A stretch of DNA of 64,000 bases from Idiomarina sp. MD25a (GTDB taxonomy: Bacteria > Pseudomonadota > Gammaproteobacteria > Enterobacterales > Alteromonadaceae). Each line of letters opens with the position of its first letter. Positions within the stretch are counted from its first letter, which is position 1. The position numbers and the translations under genes were made by a program. This document shows, one piece after another, positions 7,947 to 16,656 of this stretch. The notes beneath the pieces were generated by a model. It was given only the letters and a program-made list of their open reading frames with translations, was not told where the DNA came from and did no database searches. Location of the stretch: assembly GCF_001870515.1 (NCBI RefSeq), contig NZ_MDGT01000005.1, positions 124,001-188,000 on the forward strand, in the 5' to 3' direction.

Positions 7947-8789
7947 ATGAAACATTTATCCACGGATGCCCTGCGCAGTTTCGTTGCAGTGATTGAGTTT
8001 GGCGGCATTACCGCTGCCGGCGAACGTTTAGGTCGCTCACAACCGGCCATCTCGATCCAAATCAAAAAACTGGAGCAACAATTAGGGGCTGAATTATTGC
8101 AGCGCCAAGGGCAACGGTTATCGCTCACCCCCGATGGCGAGCGCGTTTACGATTATGCGCAACGTATTATTAGTTTACATGAGCAACTACTCGCGCAGTT
8201 TCAGCCGCAGGCGGTATCCGGTGATATCCGACTGGGAATTACCAGCGAATTCGCTTCGAGCTTGTTACCCAACGTGCTGGGTCAGTTCGCGCAGGTTTAT
8301 CCACAAATCGCATTGCAGGTCACCTCGGCATTGAGCAAGGATCTCTTCGCGGGCTTAGGTGAACGGTTTGATATGATTTTGGCGCTCAGAGAACAACGTA
8401 ACCCCAATGACATGCTGCTACAAAATGATGCCTTAGTCTGGGTGGGCACACCCGCTGCATTTGAGCAACGCCCGCTACCATTGGTTGTTGCACCGGAGGG
8501 CTGTATCTATCGTAAACGGGCTGAACAAGCGTTGCAGCGTGCACGTATTGATTATCGCATTAGCTATACCAACTCAGACTACTCCGGCTTAACCGCCGCC
8601 CTAAACAGTAACTTAGGTGTTACGGTGCTCGCCAAAAGTACCATTCCAGATAGCCAAAGCTTAATCAGTAGTCCACAGTTGAAAGAGCGATTACCTTCGC
8701 CAGGCGATATTAATATCGTATTACGCTTAGATAGTCGTGCGTCATCCGCAGCAAAACAGCTTGCCGAGTACCTAAGCGCACGTATTTAA
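7947..8789 (+). CDS. LysR-family transcriptional regulator
   Basis: A 280-residue protein with the LysR winged helix-turn-helix at residues 5-65 (SFVAVIEFGGITAAGERLGRS, then QPAISIQIKKLEQQLG) and an effector-binding domain from about 90 to 275. It is transcribed divergently from gcvT with 142 nt between them, the usual LysR arrangement, so gcvTHP control is a reasonable inference. It is not an evident orthologue of E. coli GcvA, whose N-terminus differs. The effector is unknown. Confidence 0.85.
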   Translation: MKHLSTDALRSFVAVIEFGGITAAGERLGRSQPAISIQIKKLEQQLGAELLQRQGQRLSLTPDGERVYDYAQRIISLHEQLLAQFQPQAVSGDIRLGITSEFASSLLPNVLGQFAQVYPQIALQVTSALSKDLFAGLGERFDMILALREQRNPNDMLLQNDALVWVGTPAAFEQRPLPLVVAPEGCIYRKRAEQALQRARIDYRISYTNSDYSGLTAALNSNLGVTVLAKSTIPDSQSLISSPQLKERLPSPGDINIVLRLDSRASSAAKQLAEYLSARI

Positions 8790-8797
8790 CCGCGCGC

Positions 8798-9964
8798 TTA
8801 GCGACCGAGTGCAACTTCTGCCAATTTTTGTTTAACTGGCGTAATACGCTCTGCGGCAAGGAATCCCAGCGAACGAACCGCCTTTATCCACGGATTAGAC
8901 GTGCCGAAGCCTCGTTTGAACAGCTCCATCGCTGCAATCATCGTTTGCGTATCGGCTTTACGCTCGCGTTGATAACGCCCTAGGCTACGAGTCAGGCTAC
9001 TCAGATCCGCTAACTCACGCTGCTGTAGATTCTCCAATAGGCAAACGCAATCCGCAAATCCTAAATTAGCGCCTTGTCCCGCCAGGGGATGAATGGTGTG
9101 CGCGGCATCGCCTACCAACACAACGCGTTGCGCGTGCCACTGTTGTGCATATTGCATACGTAGAGGAAAGCCTTTTACATCAGAAATCAGCTCAGCTTCA
9201 CCTAAGCAACGTCCACTTTCGGCCGTTACAAACTGCGCCAGCTGGGACTTATTGGCTAAGCGGGCCTGCGCCAGTGAGCTATCCATACTCCAAACGATAG
9301 ATACGACATCAGTGTCCGGGGTTGGCAATAAGGCCAAAGGCCCGGTGGGTAAGAACACTTGGCGCGCAACGCCGTTGTGCGGTTTCTCCATCCGCAGGTT
9401 CGCGACTACGCCCACTTGCTCGTAATCCCAAAACCGCACCGTTAAACCGGCTTGTTGGCGCAGTCGCGAGCGCCCGCCGTCGGCGCCAATAATCAATTGG
9501 GCTTGCGCGCGTTGTTGCTCTCCGTACTCAATTTCTGCAGCCTGCTGTGCACTGCCGCAATCACGCAAGCGCCATTGTGCGGTTTTCGTAATCACAACGC
9601 CGGCGGCTTCTGCGCGTTGCCACAAAAAATGTTCGAGTACACGGTTTTCGGTAATCGCGCCTAAGTCATCTGCATTGGCTTCGGTCGCCGAAAAATGAAT
9701 GTCGGCCGGGCTGTCTTTATCCCATACATGCATATCGGTGTAAGGGCCGATACGAAAGTCACTGACCAACGGCCAGACACCTAACTCATCGAGTAAGGCT
9801 CGGCTGCGATGATTAAGTGCGCTAACACGCAATTCTAACTCATTGGGTAATGCTGGCTGCTCATGCTGCTCAATCACCATCACCGAGCGACCTTGTTGCT
9901 TTAAGCCGAGTGCCATAGTGAGGCCGATCATGCCGCCGCCAATCACAATAACATCGTAATTCAT
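8798..9964 (-). CDS. ubiI: Ubiquinone C5-hydroxylase, flavin monooxygenase
   Basis: A 388-residue UbiH/UbiF/UbiI-family flavoprotein. The FAD Rossmann motif GGGMIGL is at residues 9-15, the DG motif (GADGGRSRLR) is central, and the second FAD motif is GDAAHTIHPLAGQG. MHVWDKDS, RFWDYEQ and NGVARQVF resemble UbiI/VisC more than UbiF. It hydroxylates the aromatic ring in ubiquinone biosynthesis. Its start overlaps the stop of ubiH by 4 nt (ATGA), within pepP-ubiH-ubiI. Confidence 0.88.
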   Translation of the reverse strand: MNYDVIVIGGGMIGLTMALGLKQQGRSVMVIEQHEQPALPNELELRVSALNHRSRALLDELGVWPLVSDFRIGPYTDMHVWDKDSPADIHFSATEANADDLGAITENRVLEHFLWQRAEAAGVVITKTAQWRLRDCGSAQQAAEIEYGEQQRAQAQLIIGADGGRSRLRQQAGLTVRFWDYEQVGVVANLRMEKPHNGVARQVFLPTGPLALLPTPDTDVVSIVWSMDSSLAQARLANKSQLAQFVTAESGRCLGEAELISDVKGFPLRMQYAQQWHAQRVVLVGDAAHTIHPLAGQGANLGFADCVCLLENLQQRELADLSSLTRSLGRYQRERKADTQTMIAAMELFKRGFGTSNPWIKAVRSLGFLAAERITPVKQKLAEVALGR

Positions 9965-11127
9965 GACTTCATTCCCATGGTCAGTCGTGCAAAGCGACTA
10001 CGTAGCGGTGCGCAGTGCTGTAACGTCATTAAGGCTAAATTGCGTGGCACCACCATTAAACGGTTAGTATTTGAAAACCCCCGCACTAGGCCGTCCGTCA
10101 AGTTAATGATAGCGTCATAATCCCTTGTGCGTGACTGCTGATAAGCATCAAGCACGGCAAATGTTCCCGGGTCCAGCGCTGCTGAAAGTTCCTGTACAAG
10201 GCACTCCACGTCGCGTAAGCCAAGATTAAAGCCCTGACCGGCTATCGGGTGCAGCGCGTGCGATGCATTGCCGATAATCACCGTTCGGTGATAGGTCGAG
10301 CGCACGGCCTTTTTAAGCTGAAGCGGATAGAACACCGGCTCTGAACGGGCTGTCAGGCGCCCTGCCCGGTAGCCAAACGCACGCTGACAGCGTGTCAAAA
10401 ATTCCGCGCTACTCCATTGTTTCGCGGTTTCCGCCTGTTCCGGATTGAAGGTCCACACAAGTGATGCCTGTTGGTTTGCCATGGGCAGGAGAGCCATGGG
10501 ACCAAACTCGGTAAAGCGTTCGTAAGCCCAACCTTGCAAATCACGATCGAGTTTAACGGTGCTGATACAGCCAATTTGTTGGTAATCCTCAACTTGCCAG
10601 GGCAATCGACAGAGCGAGCGGATCTTTGAGTTTTGCCCGTCCGCGCCAATCACGAGCTGAGTATCGATGACTGCGCCACTCACGGTTTCAACCTGCACTT
10701 TGTCGGTCTCGTGATGCAGCTGTTCAACTGACTCCCCCGCTAACCAGGTGACATTGTCCAGTTGCTGACAGGCTAAGTAGAAGCGATTAACCAGCTCTGC
10801 CGCGGATACTACATAGCCTAATGCGTCCACCTGCTCTTGCTCTGCATGGATTTCTGTCGCGCCTAAGTAGCCTTTATCGCTGATATGAATATGTCGAATA
10901 GGCGTCGCATCGGCCAGCTCGCCCAACACGCCAAGCCGCTGTAATCGCGCAGCCGAAGCAGCCGCCAAAGCAATAATACGCTTATCGTTCGGTGGCCCTT
11001 CTAAACGAGGTTCGCATACGAAGATCTGCCAATCTGGACGTTGTCGCGCGAGCATCACGCCAGTTAGAGCGCCGACCAAACTACCGCCGGCGATGACAAC
11101 ATCAGCTGTTAATTGTTTTGCATCCAA
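9961..11127 (-). CDS. ubiH: 2-octaprenyl-6-methoxyphenol hydroxylase
   Basis: A 388-residue flavin monooxygenase of ubiquinone synthesis. FAD-binding GGSLVGAL is near residue 14, IGADGQNSKIR is central and GNASHALHPIAGQGFNLG forms the C-terminal FAD motif. HIHISDKGYLGAT and ALGYVV are features of UbiH. It sits between pepP (19-nt overlap at its start) and ubiI (4-nt overlap), which indicates translational coupling. Confidence 0.92.
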   Translation of the reverse strand: MDAKQLTADVVIAGGSLVGALTGVMLARQRPDWQIFVCEPRLEGPPNDKRIIALAAASAARLQRLGVLGELADATPIRHIHISDKGYLGATEIHAEQEQVDALGYVVSAAELVNRFYLACQQLDNVTWLAGESVEQLHHETDKVQVETVSGAVIDTQLVIGADGQNSKIRSLCRLPWQVEDYQQIGCISTVKLDRDLQGWAYERFTEFGPMALLPMANQQASLVWTFNPEQAETAKQWSSAEFLTRCQRAFGYRAGRLTARSEPVFYPLQLKKAVRSTYHRTVIIGNASHALHPIAGQGFNLGLRDVECLVQELSAALDPGTFAVLDAYQQSRTRDYDAIINLTDGLVRGFSNTNRLMVVPRNLALMTLQHCAPLRSRFARLTMGMKS

Positions 11128-12431
11128 GACTCTATCTCTTCAATAGTTTTCGGCACAGCTTGAGTCATGTTTTCAAAGCCGTCCTCAGTCACAATCAAAT
11201 CGTCTTCAATTCGCACGCCAATGCCGCGCCAACGTTCATCGACACCCGACTCGCGTGAAATGTATATGCCAGGTTCAACGGTCAACACCATACCCGGCTG
11301 AAATGTGAGCGGCTCGCCATCGGTCGACTTATAGCGCCCCACATCGTGAACGTCTAACCCGAGCCAGTGGCCTAGCCCATGAATAAAGAATTTCTTCCAA
11401 CGATTGTTGGCAAAGTTCTCGTCGGCATCACCTGACAATATTTCCAATAAAGTCAGCTCATCGTTAATTACTTTTGCCGCCGCTTCAGTGGCCGCCTTGA
11501 GTGTGTCACCAGGCTTAATATGTGCAAATGCCGCTTGTTGTGCTTTTAACACGATGTTGTAAATCATCGCTTGCTCTTCAGAGAACCGACCGTTAATCGG
11601 AAACGTACGCGTAATATCCGCTGCGTAGCCTTGGTATTCTGCCCCCGCATCAACCAGCACTAGGTCACCATCGTGCAACACGTCACGGTTGTCGGTGTAG
11701 TGCAGAATGCATGCGTTGGCACCACCGCCACAGATAATGCCATAGGCAGGTGCTGGCGCGCCTTGCATCGCAAACTCATGCTGCAATTCCGCTTCAAGTT
11801 GGTATTCCATGGCGCCGGGTTTGCAGAACTTCATGATGCGCTTAAACGCATCACTACTAATACGCGCTGCTTCGCGCATTACCGCAAGCTCTTGCGTTGA
11901 CTTAAATTGCCGCATGGCATCCAATGTCGGACGTAAATCCTCAATACGGTGTGGCGCAACATACCCTTTGCGCTCATTGGCACGAAGAAAATCAATCGCA
12001 TCGCGCACTTGCGCTTCAAGCACGCTGTCTTCACCCATTAAGACAAGCACACTGCTCGCGCCATTGAGCAGTTCGCTGACATCATCCTCAAAGCTATCAA
12101 TATCTCGCCCTTCGTCGACCGCCAGCGCATGCACCGCATTGTGGAAACCTAACCGAAGGCCATGCCAAACCTCGGCCTCTGGATCTTTATTTTGACAAAA
12201 TAGAAGACTTCTTGGCTGTCCCTCAATTTTACTCAGTACCAAAACGGCATCCGGCTCATTAAACCCGGTCAGATAATGAAAGTAACTGTTCTGCCGAAAC
12301 GGGTACTCTGTATCGTTACTGCGAGTCAGCTCACTGTGTCCCGATACAATTGCGACGGTGTTTTGAGGCATACGAGATAGTACTCGTTCACGACGCTGTA
12401 AAAACTCATCTTGAGGAATAACCGGTTGCAT
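11109..12431 (-). CDS. pepP: Xaa-Pro aminopeptidase P
   Basis: A 440-residue M24B metallopeptidase that removes N-terminal residues preceding proline. The N-terminal domain (residues 1-170) is followed by the pita-bread fold with metal ligands in VDAGAEYQG, ADITRTF, HGLGHWLGLDVHD, TVEPGIY and VRIEDD. Length matches the family. It begins 24 nt after the ygfB-family gene and its 3' end overlaps ubiH by 19 nt, the order found in many gammaproteobacteria. Confidence 0.96.
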   Translation of the reverse strand: MQPVIPQDEFLQRRERVLSRMPQNTVAIVSGHSELTRSNDTEYPFRQNSYFHYLTGFNEPDAVLVLSKIEGQPRSLLFCQNKDPEAEVWHGLRLGFHNAVHALAVDEGRDIDSFEDDVSELLNGASSVLVLMGEDSVLEAQVRDAIDFLRANERKGYVAPHRIEDLRPTLDAMRQFKSTQELAVMREAARISSDAFKRIMKFCKPGAMEYQLEAELQHEFAMQGAPAPAYGIICGGGANACILHYTDNRDVLHDGDLVLVDAGAEYQGYAADITRTFPINGRFSEEQAMIYNIVLKAQQAAFAHIKPGDTLKAATEAAAKVINDELTLLEILSGDADENFANNRWKKFFIHGLGHWLGLDVHDVGRYKSTDGEPLTFQPGMVLTVEPGIYISRESGVDERWRGIGVRIEDDLIVTEDGFENMTQAVPKTIEEIESWMQNN

Positions 12432-12454
12432 AGCCGCTCCTATGAAGTCTGTAC

Positions 12455-13024
12455 TTAATGTAACGTTTTTGAATCGGGTTTAGATTGAGCTAGCTCACGT
12501 GCACCGAGTTCTGTAAAACACATCATCGCCGATACACGTAAATATTCGACGATTTCAAAGTAAGCGCGCTCGGACTCTTCTGAGTCATCAACCTCAAACT
12601 CCAACTTGGCGATCTCGATCATGTCGTCGAGCGCTTCACGCAAATCACCGCTGGTGGCCGCGATATTCGCTTGGTTAACCCCAAAGCCCACTAAAAATGA
12701 TTGCACCCAGCCCGCTAACGCATTTAAGCGCTCTTGCAATGGGGCGTTATCTTCAGGCAATAAAAGTTGAAAGCCGAGGTCGCGGTCAGCCAAAGCATGC
12801 TGAATTTCCGTTGCCTGCTGCTTCAATAACTTGGCAAGCTCCGCAGGTAATTGTTGACCATCGTAAATCAGGTCACTGAGCAACCCGTCAAGATCGGGTG
12901 AATCGGGCTGTGTACCTGTTGCCACGAGACCAGCCAGTATCCCTTGTACTTCGGCGGGCTGTGGCGTCACATCATGTTGCGCATAGAGTGATGAGATGCG
13001 ATCATAGTTAAATCGAGCTGTCAT
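12455..13024 (-). CDS. ygfB: UPF0149 (YgfB) family protein
   Basis: A 189-residue soluble, acidic, mostly helical protein. The match to UPF0149/YgfB is clear in GFGVNQAN, the acidic stretch EFEVDDSEESERAYFEIVEYLRV and the position immediately upstream of pepP. The biochemical role of the family is poorly defined. It is divergent from zapA, with 152 nt between them. It probably leads the ygfB-pepP-ubiH-ubiI operon. Confidence 0.88.
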   Translation of the reverse strand: MTARFNYDRISSLYAQHDVTPQPAEVQGILAGLVATGTQPDSPDLDGLLSDLIYDGQQLPAELAKLLKQQATEIQHALADRDLGFQLLLPEDNAPLQERLNALAGWVQSFLVGFGVNQANIAATSGDLREALDDMIEIAKLEFEVDDSEESERAYFEIVEYLRVSAMMCFTELGARELAQSKPDSKTLH

Positions 13025-13086
13025 AGATATCGTTCTATTTAAAATCTGGTGCTGTCATCCTAACACTCGGCTTTGCAATTCGCTAG

Positions 13087-13116
13087 CTGACAAACATCGC
13101 TAAGACATGCCATAAT
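13087..13116 (+). promoter_or_regulatory. Candidate sigma-70 promoter of zapA and 6S RNA
   Basis: CTGACA (13087-13092) and CATAAT (13111-13116) are separated by 18 nt, each one mismatch from consensus. The promoter lies 60 nt before the zapA ATG. Confidence 0.5.
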
Positions 13117-13176
13117 AAGCATCAGAACGCATGCAGAGCATGCACTTAACACAATGTGTAGCAGGGAGTCGGCATC

Positions 13177-13494
13177 ATGGCGAGTCGCACAATGGACATC
13201 ACTTTATTGGACCGAAGCTATCGGGTAAACTGCCCGGTAGGTCAAGAAAGTGCTTTGCAAGAAGCGGCTGATGCGTTAAACGAACGGCTCAATGACACAA
13301 AAGAACGCACGAATTTGCACAATGTTGAGCAAATTGCCGTCATGACAGCGCTGAACTTGTGTCATGAGTGGATGAACGATCAGAAAGAGCAAGCCGCGAA
13401 AACGGCGAAGCTCGAAGAAAAGATTCAATTGCTGCAGGCAACGATTGAACAAGCCATGAGCGAACAACGCGCTCAGCGCGGCCCGCAGCGTTAA
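13177..13494 (+). CDS. zapA: Cell division protein ZapA
   Basis: A 105-residue FtsZ-ring associated protein. The N-terminal sheet domain (MDITLLDRSYRVNCP) is followed by EALxxAADALNERL-type and LHNVEQIAVMTALN helices and a C-terminal coiled coil (residues 65-100) for tetramerisation. AGGGAG 9 nt before the ATG is a good ribosome site and supports the first Met over Met6. 6S RNA follows 8 nt after the stop, as in related genomes. Confidence 0.95.
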   Translation: MASRTMDITLLDRSYRVNCPVGQESALQEAADALNERLNDTKERTNLHNVEQIAVMTALNLCHEWMNDQKEQAAKTAKLEEKIQLLQATIEQAMSEQRAQRGPQR

Positions 13495-13502
13495 CAGTTT
13501 AG

Positions 13503-13687
13503 GGTTTCCTGGGTCGTACGCTAATAGACGTATGTCCCTGAGCCGATGCTTTTACTTAAGGGGATCACTGGCCCGTCATGAGCAAGCCCGGCACGCACCG
13601 GGAAGCCTACGATGGATCCCACTTGCTCCCCGCCTTGAACCAATGGGTTCAAGGGCTACCGTCAGATGGCGGCGTCACCGGGAAACC
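13503..13687 (+). ncRNA. ssrS: 6S RNA
   Basis: About 185 nt. The ends pair, GGTTTCC (13503-13509) with GGAAACC (13681-13687), to close the long hairpin. Conserved 6S blocks are visible: GTCCCTGAGCCGAT in the 5' arm, and CCTTGAACCAATGGGTTCAAGGGCTAC with GGCGGC in the 3' arm. 6S RNA binds the sigma-70 RNA polymerase in stationary phase. It sits directly behind zapA, its normal place; exact ends are predicted from pairing. Confidence 0.93.
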
Positions 13688-13702
13688 ACCCTTTGTTTGC
13701 TT

Positions 13703-13731
13703 AAAGCCTCACGATTCTCGTGAGGCTTTTT
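13703..13731 (+). terminator. Terminator of 6S RNA, overlapping the amidohydrolase 3' end
   Basis: AAAGCCTCACGA and TCGTGAGGCTTT form a perfect 12-bp stem with a TTC loop, followed by TT and more T. The stop codon of the opposite-strand amidohydrolase (13709-13711) lies within the stem, so the hairpin may serve both directions. Confidence 0.8.
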
Positions 13732-15277
13732 CTTTGGCTACTATCTCACGCACATCCTTGAGCAGTTGTTGCGCATCAAAAACAATGCCGTCCTTAATGG
13801 TGTAACGAATGCCCTGCGTACGGATCGGCTGATTATCCTCATTAAGCTTAAAGTGGCCTGTACCATACAGCACTTTAAAGTTCGCTAACGGATTCTCTTT
13901 TACAATAACCATGTCCGCTTTTTTACCAATCGCGACACTGCCGATATCATCATCCATGTTGAGCGCTTCAGCACCGCCCATAGAGGCCGCATAAATAACT
14001 TCAAGCGGATTAAGCCCGGCCTCTTGCAGCAGTTCCATTTCTCGGATGTAGCCAAAGCCGTAAATTTTGTAAATGTAACCCGCATCAGAACCCAGCGTGA
14101 GTCGACCACCATGGTTGTGAAAATCATTTAAGAAGGTCATCCATTTTTGGTAATTATGCTTCCAGGCAATTTCATCTTCCGTCGTCCAATCAAACCAATA
14201 GGAACCGTGTGCATAGCGGCTTGGCTCAAAGAAATCCCATAAGCGCGGTAAGGTGTAATCTTCGTGCCATACTGCTTGACGCTCACGCATTAAGTCTCGT
14301 GATGCCTCGTAAATGGTTAACGTCGGATCGATAGTGAAGTCGAGTTCAATTAACTCGTCACGCACCGCATTCCACTTTTCAGACCCCGGTTCTGCTGCTT
14401 GTTTCCAGAGGCGCCCGGCCTCTTCAAAACGATTCTGTTCGTCGTTGTAGTTATAATCAGCCGGATAGTTCTGAATCGTTTGGTCTTCAAATAATGCTTC
14501 GGGTAAGCCATACCAGTGCTCCATCGACGTCAGGCCCAGTCGCGCTGAATCCAATGCATTCATCGATTTCACGTTCAGTTGTGCGTGATGCATCATGGTA
14601 CCTAAGCCTTGCTTATTCGCCTCGTCGAGTGCTGCTTCCATGACACGCCGTGAAGCGCCAAAGAACTTAATCCCTGCTGCGCCCTGCGATTTGATATAAC
14701 GCACCCAATCGCGAGCTTGCTCAGCCGTATAGATGGGCTCTTCACGTCCCATACCAAATCCTACGTACGGTACGATCCGCGGTGCAGTAATGCGGTTATC
14801 TGCTGCACGTTGTTGATGCCATTTCACCCAGTCTAAGCCATTAAAGCTGCCGGGCTCACGAATGGTGGTAATACCATGCGCCAGCCACAATTTGAGTACA
14901 TATTCAGCGGGAATCCCCTCCGCTGAGCCACCAATATGCGCGTGCATATCAACAAACCCGGGTAAGATATAGTGACCACTAACGTCCATCTCTTTATCAC
15001 CCGATCTAGCCTCGGGACGCCCATCGGATTTGATGGGCACACCGGGATGTCCGACACTGACGATATTTACGATTCGATCATTCTCGATCACGATATCGAC
15101 AGGTCCCTGTGGTGGTGCACCCTCGCCGGTGACTAAAGTCGCTCCGCGTAAGATCAAGCGCTCATAAGGACCTTCGCCGCGATCACGCTCAGGTGCTTTC
15201 GGTGGTCCCAGTTGCGCCAGTGCACTGGACGCGATGATAAAGCCACACAAAAGGCATATCGTTTTTATCATTTTCAT
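13709..15277 (-). CDS. Exported amidohydrolase family metalloenzyme
   Basis: A 522-residue protein with a signal peptide (MKMIKTICLLCGFIIASSALAQ, cleavage near residue 21), so probably periplasmic. The mature part is an amidohydrolase TIM barrel of the imidazolonepropionase-like type. Metal-binding HAHIGG follows ILPGFVDM near residue 113, later ligand candidates are HHAQLN and MEHWYG, and the C-terminal Asp is in LGSDAGYIY. The final part (VAIGKKADMVIVKENPL) is the usual small beta domain. Substrate is unknown; family members cleave cyclic amides or dipeptides. It is inserted in reverse between 6S RNA and ygfA, which are neighbours in E. coli. Confidence 0.85.
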   Translation of the reverse strand: MKMIKTICLLCGFIIASSALAQLGPPKAPERDRGEGPYERLILRGATLVTGEGAPPQGPVDIVIENDRIVNIVSVGHPGVPIKSDGRPEARSGDKEMDVSGHYILPGFVDMHAHIGGSAEGIPAEYVLKLWLAHGITTIREPGSFNGLDWVKWHQQRAADNRITAPRIVPYVGFGMGREEPIYTAEQARDWVRYIKSQGAAGIKFFGASRRVMEAALDEANKQGLGTMMHHAQLNVKSMNALDSARLGLTSMEHWYGLPEALFEDQTIQNYPADYNYNDEQNRFEEAGRLWKQAAEPGSEKWNAVRDELIELDFTIDPTLTIYEASRDLMRERQAVWHEDYTLPRLWDFFEPSRYAHGSYWFDWTTEDEIAWKHNYQKWMTFLNDFHNHGGRLTLGSDAGYIYKIYGFGYIREMELLQEAGLNPLEVIYAASMGGAEALNMDDDIGSVAIGKKADMVIVKENPLANFKVLYGTGHFKLNEDNQPIRTQGIRYTIKDGIVFDAQQLLKDVREIVAKEKASRES

Positions 15278-15317
15278 AAGGTATGCTCTGTTTCATGTTA
15301 AAAAGATTGGAGTAAGC

Positions 15318-15917
15318 ATGACCCGAGATGAATGGCGACGCAAGTTAAAAGCACGTCGAGCCGCTATTTCTGAACCGATGCAACGGCAAGCTAGCCAAGA
15401 TGTTGCAGCTCGTGTTGCAGAGCGCGCACAACAATCATCGGGATACGCTGCCATTTTTTTAAGTTTTGCCAACGAACTCAATACGACGCCAGCTATCGAG
15501 GCATTATGGCAAGCCAACATGGCTACCGTGGTGCCTGTCTTACATCCATTTAGCCCTGGCCATTTACTATTTTTAAAGTTAACCCCCGATACGCGACTGA
15601 CTAAAAACCGATATGGCATAAAAGAGCCACAACTGCGCGTCGACAACGTGGTTCCGCTTAGCAATATCGGCTGTATGTTCATGCCGTTGGTTGGGTTCGA
15701 TTCGTATGGTAACCGTTTAGGCATGGGCGGTGGTTACTATGACCGCACACTCGCCGCTTGGCGCGCCGGTCAACTACCTCAACTGCAACCGATTGGTATC
15801 GCCTACGATGAGCAATATGTTGAACAATTACCAATACAAGCGTGGGATGTGGCGATACCTGAAGTGATCACGCCGACACGACATTGGTCCTTTAAACACG
15901 AACCTAAGTTTTCTTAG
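15318..15917 (+). CDS. ygfA: 5-formyltetrahydrofolate cyclo-ligase
   Basis: A 199-residue protein that converts 5-formyl-THF to methenyl-THF with ATP. The C-terminal signature FDSYGNRLGMGGGYYDRTL is complete, and N-terminal basic residues (RKLKARR) are typical. I chose the ATG at 15318 because GGAGTAAGC precedes it; a frame-open start at 15234 would overlap the amidohydrolase signal peptide. Folate recycling links it functionally to the nearby gcv genes. It is separated from 6S RNA by the reversed amidohydrolase. Confidence 0.93.
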   Translation: MTRDEWRRKLKARRAAISEPMQRQASQDVAARVAERAQQSSGYAAIFLSFANELNTTPAIEALWQANMATVVPVLHPFSPGHLLFLKLTPDTRLTKNRYGIKEPQLRVDNVVPLSNIGCMFMPLVGFDSYGNRLGMGGGYYDRTLAAWRAGQLPQLQPIGIAYDEQYVEQLPIQAWDVAIPEVITPTRHWSFKHEPKFS

Positions 15918-15987
15918 CGATGAGTCATCAAAATCGGTATACTGATGTGCCATCAAGTATCACAACAATCTGTATGGGAACCCCGCT

Positions 15988-16656
15988 ATGTCCGCTTCCG
16001 ATAAGTTAAAACAACAAGCCGCGCAAGCTGCCATTAAGTACGTCGAGAAAGGCGCTATCGTCGGCGTCGGTACTGGCTCTACTGTTAACTTCTTTATTGA
16101 TGAATTAGCTAAGATCAAAGACGATATCGAAGGCGCTGTTTCAAGCTCAGACGCCTCAACCGAACGACTCAAACAACATGGTATTGAGGTTTTCGAACTG
16201 AACAGCGCCCCTGAGGTTCCTGTTTATATTGATGGCGCTGACGAAATTGACGAACACGGTCAAATGATTAAAGGGGGCGGTGCCGCGCTTACACGTGAGA
16301 AAATCGTCGCTGCGGTCGCCAAAAAGTTCGTCTGCATCGCTGATGAAAGCAAATTAGTCGGTCGACTGGGTACATTTCCGTTGCCCGTTGAGGTGATTCC
16401 CATGGCACGTTCCTATGTTGCACGTGAAATAGTCAAGCTCGGCGGCGATCCTGTTTGGCGTCAAGGCGTGACCACCGACAACGGTAACTGGATACTTGAT
16501 GTGCACAACTTAGATATCCTTAATGCCGTTGAACTCGAAGAACAACTGAACAATGTAGTCGGTGTTGTCACCAACGGACTATTTGCAGCCCGTTCTGCCG
16601 ATGTTGCCTTACTGGCAACCTCAGAGGGTGTTAAAGAGCTGACGTGGGGAAACTAA
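15988..16656 (+). CDS. rpiA: Ribose-5-phosphate isomerase A
   Basis: A 222-residue enzyme of the non-oxidative pentose phosphate pathway. Family motifs are all present: [11 protein letters not shown] (residues 28-38), [16 protein letters not shown] and [11 protein letters not shown]. The stop codon TAA is directly followed by the serA ATG, so the two genes are probably cotranscribed. A TATACT hexamer about 45 nt upstream may be the -10 box. Confidence 0.97.
   Translation: MSASDKLKQQAAQAAIKYVEKGAIVGVGTGSTVNFFIDELAKIKDDIEGAVSSSDASTERLKQHGIEVFELNSAPEVPVYIDGADEIDEHGQMIKGGGAALTREKIVAAVAKKFVCIADESKLVGRLGTFPLPVEVIPMARSYVAREIVKLGGDPVWRQGVTTDNGNWILDVHNLDILNAVELEEQLNNVVGVVTNGLFAARSADVALLATSEGVKELTWGN

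Noticed and set aside
13532-13805. Small ORFs across the 6S RNA
   Set aside because: They overlap a well-supported structured RNA and its terminator and resemble no protein.
15234-15317. Longer N-terminus for ygfA
   Set aside because: It overlaps the amidohydrolase signal peptide; a good ribosome site directly precedes the ATG at 15318.
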